A DNA stretch of 39,615 nucleotides from contig KB722739.1 in assembly GCA_000349905.1 (NCBI GenBank), positions 2,264,227 to 2,303,841 of the forward strand. The letters are read 5' to 3'. The notes under the pieces are model-generated. The model ran no database searches and was not told the origin of the DNA. It saw nothing but the letters and a program-made list of their open reading frames with translations. Positions within the stretch are counted from its first letter, which is position 1, and each line of letters starts with the position of its first letter. This DNA comes from Volvariella volvacea V23. Lineage: Eukaryota; Basidiomycota; Agaricomycetes; Agaricales; Pluteaceae. Below, piece after piece: positions 23,901 through 33,259 of this stretch. The position numbers were made by a program, and so were the translations under genes.

Positions 23901-25317
23901 GTCCCCACGCGTCGTAAGAACCTGCCTGAAACTCTGCAGGGCAATTATAACGCGGCTCACTTACCAAATATTATTGGCGCACCTGGTATGTACCACGGCT
24001 GTGATGGGTTTACCTTTTCATGGTATTGGTGATAATTCGGTGTCACGGGCCTCCATATCGTAGGGTTTGAACAGTCAAACCCTTGAGGATACGAATCCAT
24101 TCTTCTCTGATGATAAGTCATACAGGTTGAGCAAACAAAAGAGTGTTACTTACCCATAAAGGTCAACAGCTCCCTGAGCAGGAGAACGTGAGCGATCACC
24201 CAAGGGGTTAGTGAAACGCTACTGACCGTACCATTGATAAAGTTTCTGCCTTGTCCCGGGTCGTTGTAAGTCAATGGTACCACAATGCCTGAGTTGCAAT
24301 ATACGTCTTCGAGATCAACAAAATACTCTGCTTGTGAGGGAATATGTTGAGAATACTCATTATCTAGGGTGGATAAGGTATGAAAATCTACACGACTTAT
24401 ATGTGCATATATGCACTGACCAATCTGAATAGCTATCAAGCGGGCGTCAGAAGAGGAAACCCTACGCATCAAAGGAGCTTACCAATGACGGGGCCACCGT
24501 GATTTATTTGATTTGGTACGGTTACGTTGATGATCCCTCGGATATAGTCCTGCCATGCTGTTTTCCAATCCGTTGCGTTGGTCCTCAAGCTTCCAGCAAT
24601 TTCGGACGTAGTCCAATGCGCGATGCCACCTGCGGACGTTTCGGCGTTTATGTACTAACAAAAACGTCAGCACCCGCCGGCCGTTCGTCGTTCAGGAGAA
24701 AAGACGCGTCTTACCGGACCTATATGTGTGTCAAAATTAAGAAGGGAAAACACGATGGAAACGACTTGCCAGGTCTCAAAACAATCCATAAGCCTGCAGC
24801 CTTTGCAGCGTCGAATAACGGTTGCAATGCCCTGAATCCATCGAAATCTACGACGCCCGGGGCTGGGTTGATTAGACCCATATGCGTATAAACGCTAATC
24901 GAGTTCAACCCAGCAGCTTTGGCCTTCTCCAAGATGTCGGGCCATAATGAGGGAACGGGGAGCCGAAAGGTATGGAATTCGCCGGAACTATGTTGAAAGG
25001 GGAGATTGTATAGCAAATTGAGAATAAATGGGCGGTACGTCGTGCATAAGACTGTAGGTGACTTACTGGAGGAAAACCCTTTGCCCTTTCAGGATCAAAC
25101 TATAGCGATCGAATTGGACATCCCCCGCACGCTCAGACTCCCATAGACCAACGCTATCTGCCCTGCTATTTTTCGACTGCAAGCTGAACGAGTTGAATTG
25201 AGACTCGAAGGGATAGTGGTGTCGCTTCCACTTGTTATAGTGCAGAGTCAGCTTGAGAACGGCGGCACCCAGTAGTAGTGCGATCAGGAAGACGAGTCGA
25301 ACGATCCGCCATGCCAT
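20916..25317 (-). CDS. GH35 beta-galactosidase (22 exons, two catalytic-core microexons)
   Basis: Glycoside hydrolase family 35 enzyme of 1081 residues that releases terminal beta-galactose. Exons (minus): 25067-25317, 24770-24987, 24715-24719, 24483-24654, 24421-24432, 24227-24363, 24154-24173, 23983-24101, 23889-23933, 23736-23841, 23627-23690, 23358-23575, 22347-23300, 22209-22294, 22097-22151, 21932-22034, 21845-21875, 21685-21790, 21603-21622, 21224-21542, 21115-21168, 20916-21066. All phases join and the total is divisible by three. The N-terminus has a membrane segment (RIVRLVFLIALLLGAAVLKL), so it is an anchor or signal peptide. Catalytic acid E222 lies in AIQIDNEYSQ and nucleophile E312 in WYIPEFQAGS. 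C-terminal beta-domain marks include AASVWLNDVFLG, SKGPRGIRGF and FLFVNGWMMGKR. Introns after exons 2 and 16 are GC-AG. The 3' exons are more AT-rich than the 5' ones. Confidence 0.95.
24421..24432 (-). other. 12 nt microexon of the GH35 gene
   Basis: Flanked by ...gatag on one side and gtcagt on the other, this exon supplies AIQI just before DNEYS, the catalytic acid motif. It is phase 1 on both sides, and both neighbouring introns are about 50 nt. Confidence 0.85.
24715..24719 (-). other. 5 nt microexon of the GH35 gene
   Basis: The five bases GTCCG lie between a GC-AG intron (24720-24769) and a GT-AG intron (24655-24714). They restore the conserved RPGPYINAE turn: exon 2 ends in CCT-G and exon 4 starts at TAC. 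Without them both the residues Gly-Pro and the phase are lost. Confidence 0.85.
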
Positions 25318-25653
25318 GGGTATGTCTTGCCTTGGTTGCCAAGCTGGCTCTCTCTCGCAGTCCGTTGCCCGAGTTCCACGATACGTTGAGTGTCGAGTGT
25401 AGAGTGGCGTGCCCTCGTCTGGCGGCGAAGTTGAGTTTGCCGGTTCGCGAGCGTTCCCGCGGGGATTTGTGTCCTCTGGAGCGCGCCCTGCAGGGACAAC
25501 CAGCACCTGCTTGGACGTGATGAGCAGACGCGTCCCCGCCGTCGTGCGTGGCGGCATCTGCGAACAGGTGGTGGATGTGGGGAAGGTTGAATGCACCGGA
25601 CCGGAGCTACCCGGATTTGGACATACATTATTCAATGGCTGTACAGAGGATTA
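25318..25653. promoter_or_regulatory. Region upstream of the GH35 start
   Basis: This 336 bp lies between the GH35 start codon and the displaced stop codon of F-box-like copy 2, both on the minus strand. It must contain the GH35 promoter. GC-rich open frames on both strands here have no family signature and are not called. Confidence 0.4.
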
Positions 25654-25812
25654 CTACTTGATCTCTTTCACCCCCCAATACAAACTCAGGTCCAACGTTG
25701 GCTCGGCCAGCCTCCAGATATCTGCACCCCCAATGCCTTCCAGGTCGGCCGTCAGATCGCTTCTGCCCGCTCGCCCCTCCTTGACGTCACAAAACTCGTC
25801 CTCCCATCCAAG

Positions 25813-25825
25813 TGGGTTGACTACC
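25813..25825 (-). repeat. Target-site duplication, 3' copy
   Basis: On the minus strand this reads GGTAGTCAACCCA directly after the poly(A). The copy at the other end of the element (26716-26727) is GGTGTCAACCCA, so the two differ by one inserted base. Confidence 0.7.
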
Positions 25826-26715
25826 TTTTTTTTTTTTTTTTGTAATCTATTCGGCTAGCCAGGCCAAGGATGTGGCGAAGCACGGTCCCCGCCAAGTACC
25901 TAAGTACATGACTCGGATACATCTCACCTAACTAAAGGCAGTCCGTAAAGCTAAATAAATAGTAGTCCATGTCCGACGCCTAACTAAAGGTAGCAAACAT
26001 GTCTATAAGAGAGAGCATCTCGCGCTCATGGTGCAGTGTCTGGCCGTAATTCCTCCAGGGCGAACCGGGTTTTGAGGCCCGTCGTAACAGGCATGAGTCC
26101 CCTCAGGCGGGGTAATGTGAACAAAAGCCCACCGAGCGTTTGACAATGGCTCAGGTGGCTGTGTAGGGGGCACTGATGTGCGGCGGGCAGGGTTCCATAA
26201 AGACCCCTCCCTTATAGGTGTCGCCAGTGAGAAAAATCAAAAGCACTGGTCTTACATGGGGGGGCAGCCTCCCTCCCTACAAGGTGAGCCACACAGCCCA
26301 TAAAGAAAGAGAAAACCCCCAGCCAGAGCTGAGGGTTGAGTATGATGGAGGGGGTGTACTCACTGGTTGCGCCCGGGGTCGCCCGCCTTACTAGCGTACG
26401 ACTGCCCTGCCGTCGCATTCTTGGTCGGTGCCCCAGTCACGTACCTGGTGTCCCCCTAATGTATACACCCGTATCGTGGGCTAGACGGATCTCCCCAGAC
26501 CGCTCCTTACTCCACCCAACACCATCTGGTCGCATCCACCCCATCGCGCCCATCGATCGTGTGCCCAACCAGGTGCCCAGCCTTGCGGCTTGCTGGCAAC
26601 TTACCCTCCTAGCCCGTGAGGGCATCGGAGGCACTGGAGGGTGTCCACGACGAGCGAGATGTTGGAGGGAGGAGCTTCCCAAATAGGAAGGTGGTGGTAA
26701 GAGGTCAAGAAGGGA
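25826..26715 (-). mobile_element. Non-LTR-type retroelement insertion (5'-truncated LINE or SINE-like)
   Basis: An ~890 bp insert in the last exon of F-box-like copy 2, in the same orientation. It ends in 16 A on the minus strand (16 T at 25826-25841) and is bounded by a near-perfect 12-13 bp target-site duplication. Close to its 3' end the motif CCTTTAGTTAGG occurs twice, 51 bp apart (near 25928 and 25979). No reverse transcriptase is visible, so this is either a short 5'-truncated LINE or a non-autonomous element. The sequence between 26040 and 26440 is GC-rich and gives no protein match I recognise. The 5' boundary rests on where homology to the F-box-like family stops. Confidence 0.7.
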
Positions 26716-26727
26716 TGGGTTGACACC
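26716..26727 (-). repeat. Target-site duplication, 5' copy
   Basis: The minus strand reads GGTGTCAACCCA, encoding Gly-Val-Asn-Pro of the F-box-like protein immediately before the insert. It pairs with 25813-25825. Confidence 0.7.
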
Positions 26728-28281
26728 TTTCAGCTTCATGAGATATCGCTTAGAAACAGCACTTTCTTCGTCCTCTGGATACGATTCTACCATAAAATAA
26801 CCAAAGCACGGCTTCTCAGTAGGCTCTTCCTCTTCCTCTTCCTCTACTCCGAACGTCACGAATGGATAACGCCTCTTTGGGGCGGGTGTTGCCTTTAACT
26901 TTTTCGCCAGGTCCTCTGAGGCATCGCCTATCACCTTGAAACGATTGACATGAGGCCATCGCAGTGCCATGTTGGCCGCTTCTCTGCATGTCCTCGACAC
27001 ATGCGAAAGATGAACGAGCGTTTTCACGTCATGGGTGTACCCCGAGATAAGTGCCCATGCGTCGAGAGAGAGATCGAAACCAGTCAAGGTAGATGCACCA
27101 TTGCTAGCTTGCGTACGTGTAGGTGGGGTCGTCAACCCAGAGGACCTCAGCAACGGGATCACCAGACCAACATAACACCCCAACCTAGAAAGTGCGGTCA
27201 AGCCCACAGTTTCAAGCGAGGTCTCAGAGAGTGACGGAAGCAGTTGCAAAGCGGGTGTATGCGCGAGCTCAGAGGAAGAGCCAGCAGTTGTATCCACTGC
27301 AACAATAACACAATGGAAGAACGAGCACAGAACGCTGAAATAGACCCCAGGGTGAGTCTTTGCGACAGGATTCCCCAAGATCTCTTCCTGTATGCTGACG
27401 ACGCCCGCTTGCAGATTAGCTTCGTCCGTGAGGTGAGTGGCAAGTTGGACACAGAGCCCGGGCCTCAACCACATCGGCTTAGAAGCAGGCCGACCAGGTT
27501 CCGGAAAAAATGATATTCTGGAGCGTCTTCCCCGTTCTTCCTCGCCACCTCTTCTTCGATAACCCAAATGTCAGCATTTGGCTTAATGTTCCTAGATTTA
27601 ACATATCGCCCTTTAGCATTACTATAACGCTTCTTCCAGTATGAATCCAAATATCCGGACTGACCATCCCCAAGGAAGAACATAGGCCGCAATGTGATGC
27701 CCAATAGAATCCGAGCGAAGTGTTCGTAGAAGGAGTCCTGGTGATATTGAGACGAGTCCTCGATCTTCTCCAGCTCGTACAACATCTTTGAGACCGTTTT
27801 GAGCGCTAGTAGACTGCCCACTAGGGTCTGGTATACTCCTTTCCTAGCCATTTCAACCTCGCTAAGCGTTTCAGGAATACCAAGCATCTGGTGTACGCCC
27901 TGAATTTTGGGATCGGCTGACTTGTATCTATCGAGGATGGCTGAATTGACGCTCGGTGGAGGAGAAGACCAATCGTAACGATACTCCTCGGGCGTGTCTG
28001 GATCAACTGAGCGATGGCCATACGGGCTACATGCGATTGATTTGACAAAGACATCGTCAGGCGGTAGATTGACAAGCGAAAATATTGGGTACGAGTCGAC
28101 TAGACGGAGTTGTGCTCAGAACGATGAGCAGACAAGCAAAAAGTGATCAGCCACTTACCGCAGAAAACCTCGTAATCCAAATCAATAGTATAGGTATAAT
28201 GAATCGTTGGATCATCTGGCGGTGTGTGCCCAACGACGAACCAGTCGCTTTCGCTGTTCTCGTGCTTTCCCTTATTGTTAC

Positions 28282-28381
28282 NNNNNNNNNNNNNNNNNNN
28301 NNNNNNNNNNNNNNNNNNNNNNNNNNNNNNNNNNNNNNNNNNNNNNNNNNNNNNNNNNNNNNNNNNNNNNNNNNNNNNNNN
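28282..28381. other. Assembly gap (100 N)
   Basis: Exactly 100 N inside exon 2 of F-box-like copy 2. A few dozen residues between HVTVFT and NNKGKHENSES are unknown. Confidence 0.98.
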
Positions 28382-28716
28382 AGTGTGAACACTGTCACAT
28401 GTAGAAAACCGTGACACTTATTCGAATCCCCGTTCTTATGGAAATCGTCCAACAACCCATTGAGCCACTCCCGCGTGTCTCGAAGGTACTTGGCGTATTC
28501 TCCTGGGTCGCCAGAGGGAACAGACCGTAGGACTTTGATTCCCAAGCCTAGATCCATACAGGGTATCGTAAGTAACCCAAATACCAATGAAAGGAAGTGC
28601 TCGTCCGAGCCACTCAATGTCGACGCACCCTCCGGATGACTGTCATCACGATTGTAGCAATAAAAATAATACCCCTTATGGCGGTATACCCTGTCGTTTC
28701 CAAAGTGATTAGGCAT

Positions 28717-29237
28717 TAAACAGATAGAAGCACTTGGCGCACATACGTATAACCTCGTCTGAGCATATTAGATGTCTAACTACGCAGAAGCGGACCACGA
28801 AGTAGTAGAGCGGAGTTGGCGAGGTTTCGGCCAATTGCGAAGGAGCTTTAATCTATGATCTCGTGAAGGAGGTTGGTATGGCAAGCATCTTAAAAATCTA
28901 ATGCTTGATTTGGGGTAAAATAATTAATGACTATAAGTGATTATGAATGCTTTGAACATTGTGAACACTGTCAGATGCCAAAATTACCTGTAAAATGACA
29001 ATCAGCTTAGTCAAGAAATAAGCATGTCCATAATTCTTGATGTGTGTGTATTGCCTTTAACCAAGCAAAGTGAATCAAAAACCTCACTAATCAATGCAAT
29101 GGAGCACTTCCCTTGCCTATGTGTACCATGGACCTCTCCATATTCATTCTTTGCATATGTTAAAACTATGCCAGAAAGAAATAATCAAAATATTTCCATG
29201 TAAAAAATAATTTACTGTAATAATCTGGCTCACAATG
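28717..29237. other. AT-rich intergenic region
   Basis: This is the 5' flank of F-box-like copy 2. From about 28900 it becomes strongly AT-rich and contains no supported gene. It ends at the target duplication of the solo LTR. Confidence 0.45.
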
Positions 29238-29675
29238 TGTTACGACTGAGCCTCTCTATCAGACTTCAATCGACACTAGACTAGACTCTTCCAAGGTCGC
29301 AAGGTGACGAATAAGAGACAAGAGGGAGATCAAGAGGCTGAGTGAAGCAAGTCTCTATATTAGACTGCTAGCTACACAAGAGGTTAAGCTTGAGTTGAAT
29401 CAAGCTGGGGGCTATGGCTTATATACTACTACTGGGTGGAGGAGAGTATGTGGCAGACGACTAAAAGAGGTAAGTATGCAGTGGAGGAAACACGTAGGTA
29501 CTACCAAAGATAGTAGAGAGCATGTATGTACACGTATGTAGTATCTGAAAGGAAATTACTGTCCACAAGATGAAAAGAGATGAAGTCCATAGCTAGTCGA
29601 GATGAATCGAGGTAAGACGAGAGTGATGACAAAAGCAAAAGAAAAGAAATGGGACCAGTTATGCAGTCCGTAACA
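29238..29675. mobile_element. Solo LTR of an LTR retrotransposon
   Basis: A 438 bp segment begins TGTTACGACTG and ends CAGTCCGTAACA, so the ends are the canonical TG...CA and form an imperfect inverted repeat (TGTTACG plus ACTG). It is flanked on both sides by CAATG (29233-29237 and 29676-29680), a perfect 5 bp target duplication. A TATA-like GGCTTATATACTA lies near 29417-29429 as in an LTR promoter. No internal gag-pol region exists, so it arose by LTR-LTR recombination. A MITE with 5 bp duplication is a less likely alternative. Confidence 0.85.
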
Positions 29676-29680
29676 CAATG

Positions 29681-30434
29681 TTTATAGTACTTATGACTTT
29701 TGCTTGTAATATTTGTAGTTGTTTGTGATCACTCATGATTACCAAGAACAATAAAAAAATTCTGGGTTTTTGTTTGATAAAGCTATTACAGATTTCTATA
29801 GCTATTTATTTAATTTTGGGTTTTATCTTATCTTATCTGTTTTGTTCTGTAATCAGTATTACTCATTTTAAATCACTTTTCCAAGGTATCTCCATCTTTT
29901 TGTTACACGTTAATCCCAACTTTGATCTGGAATAATCCAGAAACCCAAATGGGATAAGCCATCCATCACATCAACTCCTGGTGTTAAGCTAACTGAATGC
30001 TCATTTTTTCCCACACCATTCACTAATCTCATTTAATAAATTCCAATTGTCAAACACACCAAACATCAAGTTCGACAGCAATAGCATGTGATATATAAAT
30101 GCTACAGCAAGTTTCTTGCACTTTCAGAAATCAAAAGCACATTGCAAATAAGAACAAAGGATATATTATAATTTGTAGTCACAAAAAACAGACCAAGGGC
30201 ACTTACCAAATAAACCACTGGTAAGTAGAGAGGGAAAAAGGCTACTCATACATAAAAATAAACAACCAAGCAGACTGGAAAAGAAAAAACCAGATAGACA
30301 AAAGGGTAATGAAAAGCACAAAAGCAAAAAGAGAGACCAGGACTCCAATATGTTTAGACCGCATATGCTTGTCGAGTTCTAGCCAAAAGATATTCAGCAT
30401 ACATTCACGCGGGGGGCTTGATCAGTTGAATGAC
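29681..30434. other. AT-rich intergenic region
   Basis: About 750 bp of AT-rich DNA between the solo LTR and the stop codon of the first DUF6534 gene. Small open frames here have no recognisable content. No feature is supported. Confidence 0.45.
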
Positions 30435-33259
30435 TCACTTCCCAACACCAGGATGGAACGTGTTCAACGGAAACTCGTTCATGGCACCACCAGGCGAAGC
30501 CTTGACACACGCATTCCGAAATCCATCAGACCTTGAACGATAGTCATCCGGACTGGATTCACCCACCTTGGAATTACCCCAGTTGTCAAACTCGTTAGGT
30601 CCCATACTCGGCATCCGTGTCCCGAGATGGAACATGTTTGTATTGTTGCTCGTGGCACCTTGACGATCCGTTCCTCGCCCTTTCACTTTTCGGCGCGTGT
30701 TCAAGCTGAACGAATGAGATGGCATGCGGATGAGCAAGGGATCGTGTGTGGGTTATTAGAGGACGTACGTTGCCATGTACGAAATCGCGTATACTGTTCG
30801 AACGCTACTCGTAAGTCGCTGAATTTTGATGCCAGAAATATGCGACTTACATTTGCTCAGGTTGAAGTACGTAGCCACGAAATACAAGTTATCATGCGGC
30901 ATGACGTTGTACTATAATCATTCCATTAACACGAACGATCCGACGCGCATATATGGACACACGCACCAGCAATAACACTGTAAGGCTCACAGCGCTATTC
31001 AACGCGCAAGGCAAGGTGTCGCATCAGCACCTAAAACTAGAAAAAGAGACGACCACATACGAAGTCAAAGCTCCCGTATTGATAGCATATCTAACCAAAC
31101 TATTCACCAAAGAGTCCGATCTGAAAAACGACAACAACGCGTCAGCGACGAAGGCCACAATCAAACAAGAACAAATGGGCGGCGGCTCACGTTTTATATC
31201 CTGTCCTGAGTTGATTCAAGAAATAACACAACGCCGCGGCGGTCACGAGGTCGGTGGCCACACCAGCTGCTAGCGATATAGTTCCAAGGACCTATTCAAA
31301 AGCAGCAAGCAAGAATGCAACCGGTAAATAATTGCCCGTGTTAGTATCAACTTCGCTCCTCTTGCACCCATGAAAGAAATTGGAGAGAAATAGGGGATCT
31401 ATGGTTGCTATGTGGCGAGTCCCATGGCATAGAAGCAAAAGCACACAATAGACGAAAGGGGGTACCCGGGTAAAAAGAGGGGCACGCAAGAATTCGAACA
31501 TGGTTGTGGAATTGGTTGTGTTGTTGGTAGTTGTGGAGGCAGTTGGGTCACGAGACACGAAAAATGGCATAGCAACGAACCTGAAGATCTCCGACTGCGA
31601 ATACGCTGGGTAGCTTGAATCTAAAAGAGGGAAGGAACAGGAAAAGGGACATGTCGTCAGTCGGTTTTCTCTGCGTGGTTAGTGTGGAGTAACGTACGCT
31701 TCGACGGTGAAAGCTGAAGAATAAAAACGCCGATGGAAGTAGATTATGCGTCAGTGGAGGAATTGACGCGAGAGAAAATAACCCACGTACCCATTGCCAA
31801 GCCTGATGAAGACCAGAGTAACGTGGCGTGAGACCGACAATCCCTCACGACAATAAGTTGCAACCCCAGATCTAACTTACCGAGTTGTGCAAAAGTCAAC
31901 AGCAGCTGGTGAAGAAGACGAAAAAAATGCGAGGTCAGCCCGCTTCATTCCTCGAGGCAAAGAAAGGAGGGAATTGAAGAAGGTTTGAGTGGGAAGGTAC
32001 GTACAATGACGCCCGTTATCCAGATATTACGCCCGCTGACTGTTGTAGCATCACCAACGAATGAGCATTGAATCTTCAATAATCCCTCGGGAGGTTACTT
32101 ACATCGCCAAACGCGAAGGCCAAATGAACTAGAGTAAGATCGAGGTTAGCACCACGTCGAACTTCAACGATGTGCGCGTAGGAAAGAGAGAATAGGGAAT
32201 AGGATAGGAGGTAAAGGGCGAAGACAAGTACGCACGCTTTCACAATTGCACCAACGATAGCCTAGTATGAGTCAAAGGTGAGAGCCTGATCGAGACGAAA
32301 TAGGACATAAAAACCTACACCCATCGTTAATTGAAGCTATTAACCGTAATGCCCGCACAGGAATAAGCATGTCCTCATTTTAGCTATCGCTTGACGAATG
32401 AAACGAATACCAAACGCACGATAAATGACCTATGAGAAGCATAAACACAACCGCCGTCAGTGATCGACCGTACCCCTAAAACGGCTGTGGGAAGAAGGAA
32501 AAGTTCGCCCACCAAGTCTCTGTACCACGTAACAGTTCTGCTGGATTCGCATAGTTCGATATGCAGTAATAATACACGAGATGTCCTATGAACGTCTGAT
32601 CTGCCGTTTCTAGTACTCTGTATCCCAAACAAGATCACGGGACGGCGGATGGTCATGAACAAGATTTTGAGGCGATGAGAGATAGAGAAAAGAGATCAGA
32701 ATTCGCGTAGATCAGAATGGAGAGAGACGTACAGAATGATCACGACCTGGGTATATGCGCGTCAAAATTCACAATTTCAACACGAGGCGTCGTTAGCATT
32801 GAATAAAGACGGACGAAGAACATAAGAAACGGTGGATGTCAAAACTGGCTGAGCGTGGTAGGGCAACAACGCTACACCAGCCCGCCCACGCCTCTTCATC
32901 CACCACCCAATAAAACCAAAACCATCACTCCAACCAGACTACCCATCCAACCCAACGACGAGCACAAAGAAATCAAAAAAACCACGACAACTCACAATAG
33001 CCTTATAAAACCATTTATCACCAGGATACCTCCTAAAGTACGAAAATATCTGCGTGATCAATATCCCATATATACAGCACGCGATCGTAAAGCCTATAAA
33101 CACCGCTCCGAGCGTCGCGTGTATACTCATATTTCTTGAGGCATGGCCTGCTGCGGCTCCTGCTCCTGCTCCTGCGGCGGCATCGGCACCGGCACCGACT
33201 GGAGATGAACCCGAGGGTAGAGGCGATGAGAGCGAAGGTGAAGGTGAAGGAAGTGACAT
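30435..33259 (-). CDS. DUF6534-type seven-helix membrane protein, copy B
   Basis: Integral membrane protein of unknown function, abundant in agaricomycetes. Exons (minus): 32996-33259, 32733-32746, 32617 to an unresolved end near 32530, 32236-32261, 32103-32128, 32005-32039, 31881-31905, 31791-31802, 31698-31713, 31581-31620, 31191-31291, 31061-31120, 30967-30994, 30851-30911, 30769-30793, 30435-30705. Helix-forming segments include LGAVFIGFTIACCIYGILI, a VVIILVLETADQTFIGH stretch, AAGVATDLVTAAALCYFL and VRYAINTGALTS. The tail starts LNTRRKVKGRGTD. The N-terminus has an Ala/Gly repeat (GADAAAGAGAGAAAG) if the ATG at 33259 is used; a shorter start at MSIHATLG is possible. The exon carrying NYANPAELLRGTETWW lacks the donor seen in copy A and runs to a stop, so part of one loop is unresolved or the gene is damaged. 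Confidence 0.8.
32733..32746 (-). other. 14 nt microexon, DUF6534 copy B
   Basis: GTCGTGATCATTCT, flanked by acccag and gtacgt, supplies VVIIL between KAI and VLETADQ. It is the counterpart of 39055-39068. Confidence 0.85.

Larger units (their letters stand above)
25654..28716 (-). pseudogene. F-box-like protein, copy 2, broken by a retroelement
   Basis: The gene starts at MPNHFGNDRVYRHKGYYFY (28716). Exon 1 is 28629-28716 and exon 2 28159-28547, which contains the second N gap. Exon 3 starts at 28099 and carries YPIFSLVNLPP, ELEKIEDSSQYHQDSFYEHF, WLRPGLCVQLATHL and FSVLCSFFHCVIVAV. The F-box-like core is HLSHVSRTCREAANMALRWP, then an acidic EEEEEEEP stretch. Two lesions are visible. An A6/T6 run at 27505-27510 shifts the frame by one base between PEYHFF and EPGRP. 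After LMKLKGVNP (26716-26727) an ~890 bp element intervenes. The true C-terminus resumes at 25825-25654 with LGWEDEFCDVKEG, SDLTADLEGIGGADIWRLAE and a stop at 25654-25656, matching the end of copy 1. With the insert, translation runs into the element and stops at 26437. Confidence 0.75.

Noticed and set aside
25826..25841. Poly(T) as a simple transcription terminator or pyrimidine tract
   Set aside because: The flanking target-site duplication and the break in the F-box-like gene make it the poly(A) tail of a minus-strand insert.
25591..25845. Protein-like plus-strand frame (LLLDLFHPPIQTQVQRWLGQ...)
   Set aside because: It is the antisense shadow of the displaced C-terminus of F-box-like copy 2, which is the strand with homology to copy 1.
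29238..29675. A CRISPR array or tRNA cluster in the repeat-looking region
   Set aside because: No regularly spaced repeats or cloverleaf-like sequence were seen; the ends and duplication fit a solo LTR. CRISPR is not expected in a fungus.
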